Positions 1 to 6,474 of a stretch of 8,480 nucleotides of DNA are shown piece by piece. Location: positions 1 to 8,480 of the forward strand of contig JAEWWQ010000035.1 of assembly GCA_023458855.1 (NCBI GenBank). Direction: 5' to 3'. The notes below the pieces were generated by a model, which ran no database searches, had not been told where the DNA came from, and saw only the letters and a list, made by a program, of their open reading frames with translations. Source of the DNA: Bacillota bacterium. GTDB taxonomy: Bacteria > Bacillota > Clostridia > Lachnospirales > Lachnospiraceae. Each line of letters opens with the position of its first letter. The stretch's first letter is position 1. A program made the position numbers and the translations under genes.

Positions 1-1
1 T

Positions 2-1330
2 TTCTACGTAGATGCAGACGGCAAGCTGGCAATGCAGAGTACAGGATATAATGTTATGGGCTGGGGTGTTGATGAAAACGGTGATATTAAACAGGATACC
101 GTAAAAGCATTAAAGGTGTTAAACGAAGATAACATGACGTATCCGGCAGAAGCCACTTCAAAAGCATATCTGACAGGTATTATTGATAAACTGGATTCGA
201 GTGTTACAAGCACAAGCGGCAAGACAATAAACTTAGAGTTTTACGATAACCTAGGATATAAATACACAGCAAAATATGCAATCAAAGAATTAGGTACATC
301 GGGTTCTGGAACCTCTGAAACAAGAGACTATTCAATTGTACTGTCGGATATCGTGGATGCTGACGGCAATTCCGTAATGAGCACCTATCCGAATGTGGAT
401 ATAGGAGAACAGATTGATTATACGTATACGTCTCCAGAGGCATTAACGGTGCCGACTACCGTTACGGCAATGACTAATACAGGCGGTATCACAATCGCCG
501 GAACTGAGATAAAATATACGGATCTGTTTGATTCTTCGGGACGTGCTACTTCCTCATTGGATACGATTGCTGAGGCCTATGGCTATTCGACCACTAATTT
601 TCAGAATCTGACCTTGAATGACAGCAATGGAGACCCAACGACAGTTGGGGCAATATTAGAGGAATTGGCAGCAGGGACTACCACCAATTATACACAATTG
701 GAAAATGCATTGTTACATGGAACCTCTACCATTACAGGCATGCATACAACGGTATTGAAATATAGTACAAGCGATGGTTCTTTCTCTGGGGTCAATACTG
801 CGGGAACCACTTCCTTTACACTTGATTTCAATGCAACGTATGCGAATTTTTCTGATATTAAGGTGGATTTGTCGACGACTTCCAATGTCAATAACAGCGG
901 AAGTTCAACGATAGCTGCGAAAACCGGTACGACGGCTTCCAGTACGGATGGCTCAGGACGTAAAATAGGTACCTTGAATGGAATCTCTGTGGAAAACACA
1001 GGTATTATCTATGCGAGCTATTCGAATGGGCAATCAAAGGTAATCGGTCAGATTGCAGTGGCGGAGTTTTCCAATGCATCAGGACTTGAAAAAGAAGGAG
1101 ATAACCTTTATTCTGCAACGGCGAACTCGGGTGATTTCGATGGTGTTGGTGTAGATGTCACCACATTGAGCGGGGGAGCAATCACAACGGGTGTTCTGGA
1201 AATGAGTAATGTTGATTTATCAAGTGAGTTTACAGAGATGATTACGACACAAAGAGGTTTTCAGGCGAATAGTAGAATTATTACCGTATCCGATACTATG
1301 CTGGAAGAACTTGTTAATCTGAAACGTTAA
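2..1330 (+). CDS. flgE: Flagellar hook protein FlgE (5' end missing)
   Basis: Structural protein of the flagellar hook, the curved joint between rod and filament, exported by the flagellar type III system. The reading frame is open from base 2, so the gene starts outside the window; 442 residues are visible. The first residues (FYVDADGKLAMQSTGYNVMGW) match the end of the conserved N-terminal hook core. The middle is a long Ser/Thr/Gly/Asn-rich region, as expected for the variable surface domains. The last ~110 residues carry the conserved hook/rod C-terminal block: a GxxNGxxVxNTGxIYASYSNGQ-like segment, then VAEFxNxxGLEKEGDNLY, then the D0 helix with SSEFTEMITTQRGFQANSR and a final VSDTMLEELVNLKR. 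Length and a full variable region argue for FlgE rather than the rod proteins FlgF/FlgG. No Cys is seen in the visible part. In related operons flgD normally lies just upstream. Confidence 0.95.
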   Translation, partial: FYVDADGKLAMQSTGYNVMGWGVDENGDIKQDTVKALKVLNEDNMTYPAEATSKAYLTGIIDKLDSSVTSTSGKTINLEFYDNLGYKYTAKYAIKELGTSGSGTSETRDYSIVLSDIVDADGNSVMSTYPNVDIGEQIDYTYTSPEALTVPTTVTAMTNTGGITIAGTEIKYTDLFDSSGRATSSLDTIAEAYGYSTTNFQNLTLNDSNGDPTTVGAILEELAAGTTTNYTQLENALLHGTSTITGMHTTVLKYSTSDGSFSGVNTAGTTSFTLDFNATYANFSDIKVDLSTTSNVNNSGSSTIAAKTGTTASSTDGSGRKIGTLNGISVENTGIIYASYSNGQSKVIGQIAVAEFSNASGLEKEGDNLYSATANSGDFDGVGVDVTTLSGGAITTGVLEMSNVDLSSEFTEMITTQRGFQANSRIITVSDTMLEELVNLKR

Positions 1331-1351
1331 ATGAGCAATAATTGTATAAAT

Positions 1352-1391
1352 TGGGGAAACTATTCAAATAGTTTCCCCATACTACTTTATT
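1352..1391 (+). terminator. Stem-loop after flgE, probable weak or partial intrinsic terminator
   Basis: Twenty-two bases after the flgE stop there is a perfect 12-bp stem: TGGGGAAACTAT (1352-1363) pairs with ATAGTTTCCCCA (1368-1379) around the loop TCAA. The following bases (1380-1392) are T-rich but broken by A and C, with no clean U run. The stem is strong enough for a Rho-independent terminator, but the poor U tract suggests incomplete termination or a 3'-end stabilising hairpin, allowing read-through into flbD and the rest of the operon. Confidence 0.65.
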
Positions 1392-1425
1392 TATGTCGAA
1401 AAAAGTGGTATAACAATAGATATAG

Positions 1426-1431
1426 TATAAT
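1426..1431 (+). promoter_or_regulatory. Candidate -10 box (TATAAT) upstream of flbD
   Basis: A perfect TATAAT lies 35 bases before the flbD start, downstream of the flgE stem-loop, where an internal promoter would be useful. No convincing TTGACA-like -35 lies 16-18 bases upstream (the bases there read AAGTGG) and there is no TGn extension. The region is very A/T-rich, so a chance match is quite possible. No sigma-28 (TAAA...CCGATA-like) or sigma-54 signature was seen here. Confidence 0.3.
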
Positions 1432-1466
1432 TATGAAGATAATACATCAAAGGGGGGAGATGTTTC

Positions 1467-1652
1467 ATGATAGAGGTAACCCGTATGGACGGGATGACAA
1501 TACTAATTAATGACAATTTAATTGAAATTGTAGAAGAAACACCGGATACTGTCATTTCGCTTACAACAGGGAAGAAAATTATTGTAAAAGAAAGTAGACA
1601 AGAGGTGAAAAATCTTGTAAAATTGTGTAGAAAGGATGTTTTTGCTGATTAG
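1467..1652 (+). CDS. flbD: FlbD/SwrD family flagellar protein
   Basis: A 61-residue protein of the FlbD family (named SwrD in Bacillus subtilis, where it is needed for full motor power and swarming). The family signature is clear: MIEVTRMDGMTILINDNLIE at the start, then EETPDTVISLTTGKKIIVKES and a basic amphipathic C-terminal segment with EVKNLVKLCRK. There is no signal peptide or membrane segment, so it should be cytoplasmic. The start has a strong ribosome binding site (AGGGGGGAGA, 1451-1460) six bases before the ATG. It sits between flgE and motA, its usual place in Clostridia and Bacilli, consistent with a role in stator supply. The biochemical function is not settled; this is not the unrelated Caulobacter regulator also called FlbD. 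Confidence 0.93.
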   Translation: MIEVTRMDGMTILINDNLIEIVEETPDTVISLTTGKKIIVKESRQEVKNLVKLCRKDVFAD

Positions 1653-1664
1653 TGCAAAAAAAAT

Positions 1665-1669
1665 AGGTG
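1665..1669 (+). promoter_or_regulatory. Ribosome binding site deciding the motA start (AGGTG)
   Basis: AGGTG lies six bases before the GTG at 1676, normal Shine-Dalgarno spacing. The alternative in-frame GTG at 1667 lies inside this motif and is preceded only by an A8 tract and an in-frame TAG at 1664. This favours translation from 1676, giving MDLASILGL, the standard MotA/PomA N-terminus. Confidence 0.6.
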
Positions 1670-1675
1670 TTTACA

Positions 1676-2470
1676 GTGGATTTAGCATCAATATTAGGCT
1701 TGATTGTAGGTATTACGGTTGTAATTATATCTATTAGTATCGGTGATCAGGGAGTGGTTGCGCTTCAGAACTTTGTAGATTTACCATCTGTATTGATTAC
1801 TATTGGCGGTTCTTTATGTGCTGTGCTTGCATCCAGTACGGTGGCAGACTACATAGCTGGACTTAAGAGTTTCACACTTGTTTTAAGGGCTCCCAGCACC
1901 AACACTCCGGAAATTATCAAAAAAATAATTGATTTATCCAATGTTGCACGTAAGGAAGGCTTGCTTTCCCTTGAGGAAGCAGCGGGCGACTTGAGTGATG
2001 AGTTTTTAAAAAAAGGAATTTTATTAATTGTAGACGGTACAGACCCTGATCTGGTTCGTGCCATTATGGAAACAGAATTGGTAAGTATTGACGGAAGGCA
2101 TAAGAAAAAGATTGATTTTTGGGAGAAGCTGGCAGCGATGGGACCGGCATGGGGTATGATCGGTACACTGATTGGTCTGATCAACATGCTGAAGCAGATG
2201 GATGATGCATCTTCCATCGGTCCTTCTATGGCAGTAGCTTTGATTACTACCTTTTATGGTTCTATGCTGGCCAACTGGATATGTACACCAATAGCAAGTA
2301 AACTGAAAGTTAATAATGAGCAGGAAATGATGGTCAAAGAGATTATGATAGAAGGTCTTCTTTCCATACAGGCTGGAGAAAATCCACGTGTTATCGAAGA
2401 AAAATTAAAATCTTTCCTGGCACCTTCTGAAAGGCAGACTGCCGCTGAAGATACAGGGGGTGAGGAGTAA
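1676..2470 (+). CDS. motA: Flagellar motor stator protein MotA (PomA-like)
   Basis: Stator subunit that with MotB forms the ion channel driving flagellar rotation in the inner membrane. From GTG 1676 it is 264 residues, the usual PomA/MotA size; GTG 1667 would add only MFT. Four membrane segments are visible at about 3-22, 36-55, 157-173 and 184-206, with the large cytoplasmic loop between the second and third. That loop holds the family segment FLKKGILLIVDGTDPDLVRAIMETEL, including the charged residues used for FliG contact. The third and fourth helices carry GPAWGMIGTLIGLI and AVALITTFYGSMLANWICTPIASKL, with the two conserved prolines. Thr164 and Thr191/Thr192 align with PomA Thr158 and Thr185/Thr186, which are tied to sodium transport in Vibrio. 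The C-terminus keeps SIQAGENPRVIEEKL. The stop codon abuts the motB ATG, so the two are probably translationally coupled. Confidence 0.95.
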   Translation: MDLASILGLIVGITVVIISISIGDQGVVALQNFVDLPSVLITIGGSLCAVLASSTVADYIAGLKSFTLVLRAPSTNTPEIIKKIIDLSNVARKEGLLSLEEAAGDLSDEFLKKGILLIVDGTDPDLVRAIMETELVSIDGRHKKKIDFWEKLAAMGPAWGMIGTLIGLINMLKQMDDASSIGPSMAVALITTFYGSMLANWICTPIASKLKVNNEQEMMVKEIMIEGLLSIQAGENPRVIEEKLKSFLAPSERQTAAEDTGGEE

Positions 2471-3268
2471 ATGGCAAAAAGGAAAGAAGAGAAGCCAGCA
2501 CCGGGATCCCCTGCATGGGTGGCGACTTTCGGCGACTTAATGAATCTTCTTTTGTGCTTTTTTGTTCTTTTATTTTCGATGTCAAGTCTGGATGCGCAGA
2601 AATTTGAACTGGTCGCAGCATCATTTTCCCAGACATTTAGTATTTTTCAGGCAGGTTCCACTGCAATCGGAGATGGTTTACTGATAAGCAACGGTGTCAG
2701 CCAGTTAAACCAATTGGATGAATATTTTAACAGTACAGGTAAATCCGCAGAAGGCAGTGAAGAGATAAAAGATGCTATAGACGAGGTGGAATCTGAAAAA
2801 CTGAAAGAATCGGAAGAACTTGCTGAGAAAATTGAAGAGTCAATGAAAGAAGAAAATCTGAATAATGAGATAGATATTAATTTTACATCTCAATATGTAC
2901 AGCTTACCTTAAACGGTGCCTTGCTCTTTGATTCGGGAAGTGCGACTTTGAAAGAAGAATCACTGCCAATTATGCAAAAACTCGGAGATATTCTGGCAAG
3001 GTATTCAGAAAGCGTTATTGAGATTGAAGGACATACGGATAATGTCCCAATCAACACGGCCAGATTTGCAAATAACAATGAATTGAGCAGCTTCAGGGCT
3101 TTGTCGGTATTTGATTTTCTTACAGCAAATACCACATTGGATCCATCCATGATAAAGCATTCTGGACGAGGGGAATATGTTCCTGTTGCGGATAATTCGA
3201 CTGCGGAAGGGCGTGCCAGAAACAGACGGGTGGAAATAAAAATTTACCACTCGCTCAGCTCATATTAA
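2471..3268 (+). CDS. motB: Flagellar motor stator protein MotB (OmpA-domain, PomB-like)
   Basis: Stator subunit carrying the ion-binding aspartate and the peptidoglycan anchor; 265 residues. A short basic N-terminus leads into the single membrane helix WVATFGDLMNLLLCFFVLLF, with the essential Asp at residue 22 and a Cys at 29 matching PomB Cys31. The next segment (SLDAQKFELVAASFSQTF) corresponds to the plug/linker. Residues ~90-135 are rich in Glu and Lys and look like a charged helical or coiled-coil linker. The OmpA-like domain (~150-262) has LLFDSGSATL, EIEGHTDNVPI (GHTD at 187-190) and the terminal GRARNRRVEIKI. The usual NWELSxARA block reads NNELSSFRA, a mild deviation. It starts directly after the motA TAA; GAGGAG inside the motA end plus a GGGGGTG run provide the ribosome binding site. 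Confidence 0.96.
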   Translation: MAKRKEEKPAPGSPAWVATFGDLMNLLLCFFVLLFSMSSLDAQKFELVAASFSQTFSIFQAGSTAIGDGLLISNGVSQLNQLDEYFNSTGKSAEGSEEIKDAIDEVESEKLKESEELAEKIEESMKEENLNNEIDINFTSQYVQLTLNGALLFDSGSATLKEESLPIMQKLGDILARYSESVIEIEGHTDNVPINTARFANNNELSSFRALSVFDFLTANTTLDPSMIKHSGRGEYVPVADNSTAEGRARNRRVEIKIYHSLSSY

Positions 3269-3289
3269 AGCAAAGGCAGGGAGGCCAAT

Positions 3290-3808
3290 ATGAAGAAGAA
3301 TTTGTTTTCCATCTTGATTTTAGCATTGTTAATTGTGAATATTGTGCTGACATCGATTATGATGTTCAGTGTAACGAGTGCATCGAATAAGACAGCAGCA
3401 TTAGTTACGGACATTGCGAGTATTATTCAGCTGGAAGTCGGAACGCCGGCCACGGGTGGTGAGACGACAACGGAAGTATCTATTGAAGATACCGAAGTTT
3501 ATGATATCGCAGAAAAAATGACCATTCCTTTAGCAAAAGGAAGCGATGATAAGGCGCACTATGCACTGGTGTCGGTATCACTTTCCATGAATACCAAGGA
3601 TGAAGGGTATAAAAATTATGGTGCTACTTTGTCTACCAAGGAAAGCTTAATAAAGAGTGCAATTAATGAAGTGATAGGAACATATACACTAGAAGAGGCA
3701 CAAGCGGATCAGGCAACAATGCGTAAAGAAATACTGGAAAAAATCCAAGCGTTGTTCGACTCGCAATTTATTTATGAGGTTTCGTTCAGTGATATTTTGT
3801 TTCAATAG
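3290..3808 (+). CDS. fliL: Flagellar basal body-associated protein FliL
   Basis: FliL is a single-pass membrane protein that surrounds or supports the stator near the basal body. This one has 172 residues, with a short basic start (MKKN), one membrane helix at about 5-28, and an outer domain. The outer part has the FliL features: an IPLAKGSDDKAHYALVSVSLSM-like strand, a section on a required C-terminal helix (LIKSAINEVIGTYTLEEAQ) and the closing FIYEVSFSDILFQ, equivalent to the family ending in VYFTEFVIQ. Overall similarity to well-studied FliL is moderate, as is usual for Clostridia, and the call relies partly on its place between motB and fliM. The start has GGGAGG (3279-3284) five bases before the ATG. 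Confidence 0.88.
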   Translation: MKKNLFSILILALLIVNIVLTSIMMFSVTSASNKTAALVTDIASIIQLEVGTPATGGETTTEVSIEDTEVYDIAEKMTIPLAKGSDDKAHYALVSVSLSMNTKDEGYKNYGATLSTKESLIKSAINEVIGTYTLEEAQADQATMRKEILEKIQALFDSQFIYEVSFSDILFQ

Positions 3809-3816
3809 ATTATGTT

Positions 3817-3845
3817 CCACCTAAAAATCAAATGATAGGAGGTGG
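3817..3845 (+). promoter_or_regulatory. Possible stem-loop masking the fliM ribosome binding site
   Basis: The fliM Shine-Dalgarno is unusually complete: AGGAGGTG at 3837-3844, seven bases before the GTG start. A perfect complement to its second half lies just upstream: CCACCT (3817-3822) can pair with AGGTGG (3840-3845), with a 17-base loop. If formed, this would hide much of the ribosome binding site. The stem is only six pairs, so regulation is an inference; the Shine-Dalgarno itself is certain. Confidence 0.4.
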
Positions 3846-3851
3846 GTTGAC

Positions 3852-4832
3852 GTGGGAGAGGTCCTGTCACAAAACGAGATAGATAGTTTGCTTCAGGCAT
3901 TGAGTACTGGCGAACTTGACATGGACGATATGCAGAATGACGCTGAAAAGCAGGTGAAAAGCTATGACTTTAAACGTCCTGCAAAATTTTCCAAAGAACA
4001 CTTGCGAACCCTGGAGATTATCTTTGAACATTATGGAAGATTATTATCCACCAACTTACCAGTTTACTTAAGAAAAAATATTCAGGTAGCGGTTGTGAGT
4101 TCAGAAACAGTTACTTTTTCGGAATTTTCGAATGCATTATCAAATCCGGTTATATTGGGAATTATTAGTGTTGCACCATTAAATGGGAATATCATATTAG
4201 AGCTTGCGGCAAATCTTGGTTATGCCATGATAGACAGAATGCTTGGCGGTCAGGGAAATCCATTGGACAAGAGCCGGGAATTTTCCGAAATTGAGATGAC
4301 CATCATTGAGAAAATCATGATAATATGCATGCAGCTTTTACGCGAACCTTGGAAAAATGTAGTGGAACTGAATCCTGTGATGGAAAGAATAGAAACAAAT
4401 GCACAGTTTGCCCAGGTAATAGCGCCGAATGATATGATTGCTATTGTTACTTTGAATTTAAAAATCGGTGATACCGAAGGAATGATGAATGTCTGTCTTC
4501 CTTATTTTACATTAGAGAATATCATGGACAAGCTGAATACGAAGTTCTGGTTTTCCACGATGCATGAGGATTCGGATGAAAATTATCAGGATTACATACA
4601 GTCTTTGATACGGAAGGTAGAGATTCCAGTCAAAGCGGTTCTTGGAAAGAGTGCAGTATCTGTGAATGATTTTATGAACCTGCAAGTTGGTGATATCATT
4701 CGTTTGAATTCTAAAGTAGATAGTGAATTAGATGTCTATGTTGGAAATATAAGAAAATTTACCGCTTTACCCGGCGCAAACGAGGATACTTATGCAGTCC
4801 GGATAGCTTCGGTAGTAAGAGAGGGGGAATAA
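3852..4832 (+). CDS. fliM: Flagellar motor switch protein FliM
   Basis: Rotor C-ring protein that binds CheY-P and passes the signal to FliG. The product has 326 residues, a normal FliM length, and uses a GTG start supported by AGGAGGTG. The N-terminal CheY-binding motif is intact (LSQNEIDSLL, residues 5-14). A flexible stretch follows to about residue 35, then the CheC-like middle domain (YDFKRPAKFSKEHLRTLEIIFEHYGR onward) with the FliM signature LGGQG at 131-135, which contacts FliG. The phosphatase residues of CheC are not present in this domain, as expected. The C-terminal SpoA/FliN-like domain (~255-326) includes EIPVKAVLGKSAVSVNDF, LQVGDIIRL and a closing YAVRIASVV. Three bases separate its stop from fliY, whose Shine-Dalgarno (GAGGGGGA) lies in the fliM end, so coupling is likely. 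Confidence 0.97.
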   Translation: MGEVLSQNEIDSLLQALSTGELDMDDMQNDAEKQVKSYDFKRPAKFSKEHLRTLEIIFEHYGRLLSTNLPVYLRKNIQVAVVSSETVTFSEFSNALSNPVILGIISVAPLNGNIILELAANLGYAMIDRMLGGQGNPLDKSREFSEIEMTIIEKIMIICMQLLREPWKNVVELNPVMERIETNAQFAQVIAPNDMIAIVTLNLKIGDTEGMMNVCLPYFTLENIMDKLNTKFWFSTMHEDSDENYQDYIQSLIRKVEIPVKAVLGKSAVSVNDFMNLQVGDIIRLNSKVDSELDVYVGNIRKFTALPGANEDTYAVRIASVVREGE

Positions 4833-4835
4833 GAC

Positions 4836-6086
4836 ATGGACGGAATGTTGTCCCAAGATGAGATAAACGCGCTGCTGGCAGGCATGGATTTGCCGGAAAG
4901 CAGTTCAGATACAGAATTACCGGAAACCAAGGAAGGTGCGGATCGGAATACAACAAATGATCCTGCAAAAGCTTTAACGGATGTGGAAACGGATGCAATC
5001 GGTGAAGTAGCTAATATTAGTATGGGAACATCAGCTACAACACTTTATTCCTTAGTAAATCGAAAAGTCAGCATTACAACTCCGGTTGTAACCACTGAAA
5101 CATGGGAGGGTGTGCTACGGGAATACGAAAAACCTTGTGTTTTTATTGAAATTTTATATACCACAGGACTGGCCGGAAGCAACATTTTAGTATTAAAGGA
5201 ACATGATGTTAAGGTCATTACAGATTTAATGATGGGTGGAGACGGTACTAATACAGATGGGGAACTGACAGAACTGCATCTGAGTGCAATTTCTGAGGCG
5301 ATGAACCAAATGATGGGATCGGCAGCAACTTCGTTATCTTCTATGTTGAACGAGACAATTGATATCAGCCCGCCGAATGCCAGCCTGATTGATTTGGGAG
5401 AATTTAAGACAGCTGGAGAAATTGCTCCGTTTTTAGAGGATACTTTTGTAAAAATTGCATTTAGAATGCAGATTGAGGAATTGGTTGACAGCACGATCAT
5501 GCAGTTGTATCCATTGGATTTTGCGAGATCGTTATATGATACTTTTATAGGTCAGCAGAATGCAACAGCAGCGGCTGCAACAGCACAGGAGCCACAACCA
5601 TATGTGCCGCCACAGGCAGGTGCACCAATACAGAATCAGACGCAAGGATATATGAATCCAAATATGCAGATGGGGATGCAGCCGCAGATGGGAGTACCGA
5701 ATATGCAGATGGGAATGCAACCGCAAATGGGAATGCCGAATATGCAGATGGGAATGCAACAACAGATGGGAATGCCACAAATGCAACAGAATATTAATAT
5801 TCAACCTGCGCAATTTCAAAATTTTTCAAATGATTACACTGCAATCGCAGCCAAAGAGAATATTGGCTTAATTATGGATGTTCCGCTGGAAGTAACAGTG
5901 GAATTGGGAAGAACAAAAAAATCAATATCAGATATTTTGGATTTTGCACCAGGCACAATCATTGAACTGGATAAGATTGCCGGTGAACCAATAGATGTCC
6001 TAGTAAATGGTAAGTTTGTTGCAAAAGGGGAAGTAGTAGTAATAGAAGAAAGTTTTGGTATTCGTGTAACGGAAATCATAAAATAA
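4836..6086 (+). CDS. fliY: Flagellar motor switch phosphatase FliY (FliN-type)
   Basis: A 416-residue rotor protein combining three parts. Residues 4-16 (MLSQDEINALLAG) copy the FliM-type CheY-binding motif. Residues ~45-235 are a CheC-like domain with two complete phosphatase signatures [D/S]-x3-E-x2-N-x22-P: D53/E57/N60/P83 and S150/E154/N157/P180. It should therefore dephosphorylate CheY-P at the switch, as FliY does in Bacillus and Thermotoga. Residues ~342-416 are the FliN/SpoA domain (MDVPLEVTVELGRTKKSI, FAPGTIIELDK, IDVLVNGKFVAKGEVVVI), which builds the C-ring. Between them lies a ~105-residue low-complexity linker rich in Ala, Pro, Gln, Met and Asn, with three 13-residue repeats. Many annotations label such proteins simply FliN. 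It follows fliM by three bases and precedes cheY, its expected substrate. Confidence 0.95.
   Translation: MDGMLSQDEINALLAGMDLPESSSDTELPETKEGADRNTTNDPAKALTDVETDAIGEVANISMGTSATTLYSLVNRKVSITTPVVTTETWEGVLREYEKPCVFIEILYTTGLAGSNILVLKEHDVKVITDLMMGGDGTNTDGELTELHLSAISEAMNQMMGSAATSLSSMLNETIDISPPNASLIDLGEFKTAGEIAPFLEDTFVKIAFRMQIEELVDSTIMQLYPLDFARSLYDTFIGQQNATAAAATAQEPQPYVPPQAGAPIQNQTQGYMNPNMQMGMQPQMGVPNMQMGMQPQMGMPNMQMGMQQQMGMPQMQQNINIQPAQFQNFSNDYTAIAAKENIGLIMDVPLEVTVELGRTKKSISDILDFAPGTIIELDKIAGEPIDVLVNGKFVAKGEVVVIEESFGIRVTEIIK
5661..5777 (+). repeat. Three tandem 39-bp repeats in fliY (Met/Gln-rich linker)
   Basis: Three adjacent in-frame 39-bp units at 5661-5699, 5700-5738 and 5739-5777 encode NMQMGMQPQMGVP, NMQMGMQPQMGMP and NMQMGMQQQMGMP (residues 276-314). 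By hand count units 1 and 2 differ at 5 of 39 bases and units 2 and 3 at 4 of 39, mostly A/G changes at third codon positions. Similar half-unit patterns (MQMGMQ / PQMGMP) continue briefly downstream as PQMQQNINIQ. The unit length keeps the frame, so copy number could vary without breaking the gene. Confidence 0.93.
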
Positions 6087-6110
6087 AACATGGAATAGGA
6101 GTGACAAAAT

Positions 6111-6473
6111 ATGGCTAAAAATATTTTGATTTGTGATGACGCAGCATTTATGCGCATGATGATTAAGGACATTTTAACAAAGAATGGATATAATGTGGTT
6201 GGAGAAGCAGAAAATGGCGTGAAGGCTGTTGAAAAGTATTTGGAATTAAAGCCGGATTTAACACTTATGGATATTACAATGCCGGAAATGGACGGAATTG
6301 GTGCCTTAAAGAAAATCAAAGAAAACGATGCAGCTGCAACTGTAATTATGTGTTCCGCAATGGGTCAGCAGGCTATGGTTATAGAATCTATTCAGGCTGG
6401 AGCAAAAGACTTTATCGTAAAACCGTTTCAGGCAGACCGTGTGTTGGAAGCGGTTAAGAAAGTTGTAGGATAA
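6111..6473 (+). CDS. cheY: Chemotaxis response regulator CheY
   Basis: Single-domain receiver protein (120 residues, no output domain) that carries the phosphoryl signal from CheA to the flagellar switch. All receiver residues are present: acidic pocket Asp9/Asp10, phospho-acceptor Asp54 (LMDITMPEMDG), Ser82 in MCSAMGQ and Lys104 in the VKPF turn. The style (NILICDDAAFMRMMIKDIL, CSAMGQQAMV) is that of Bacillus/Thermotoga CheY rather than of enteric CheY. Placement directly behind fliY, its predicted phosphatase, and near fliM, its target, supports CheY over an unrelated receiver. AGGAGTG (6097-6103) lies seven bases before the ATG. Confidence 0.96.
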   Translation: MAKNILICDDAAFMRMMIKDILTKNGYNVVGEAENGVKAVEKYLELKPDLTLMDITMPEMDGIGALKKIKENDAAATVIMCSAMGQQAMVIESIQAGAKDFIVKPFQADRVLEAVKKVVG

Positions 6474-6474
6474 G

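Noticed and set aside
688..999. Reverse-strand open frame inside flgE
   Set aside because: Opposite an unmistakable hook gene, with no ribosome binding site or protein signature.
1380..1466. Sigma-28 or sigma-54 promoter ahead of flbD
   Set aside because: No TAAA-N15-CCGATA-like or TGGCAC-N5-TTGC-like pair could be found; only a sigma-A-like -10 remains.
2006..2017. A-run in motA, A8 near 1656 and G6 near 1452 considered as phase-variation tracts
   Set aside because: Runs of 6-8 bases are common in low-GC genomes; the coding frame is intact and the other two are non-coding, with no evidence of length variation.
3269..3289. Regulatory element between motB and fliL
   Set aside because: The 21-base gap holds only the fliL ribosome binding site; no repeat or hairpin seen.
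5532..5819. Reverse-strand open frames opposite the fliY repeat (His/Leu-rich and Ala/Pro/Ser-rich products)
   Set aside because: Their low-complexity products mirror the Met/Gln repeat codons of fliY; no ribosome binding site or family match, so they are shadows.
5834..6319. Reverse-strand 161-residue open frame across the fliY/cheY junction
   Set aside because: It lies opposite two certain genes, has no recognisable domain and reflects codon bias of the + strand.
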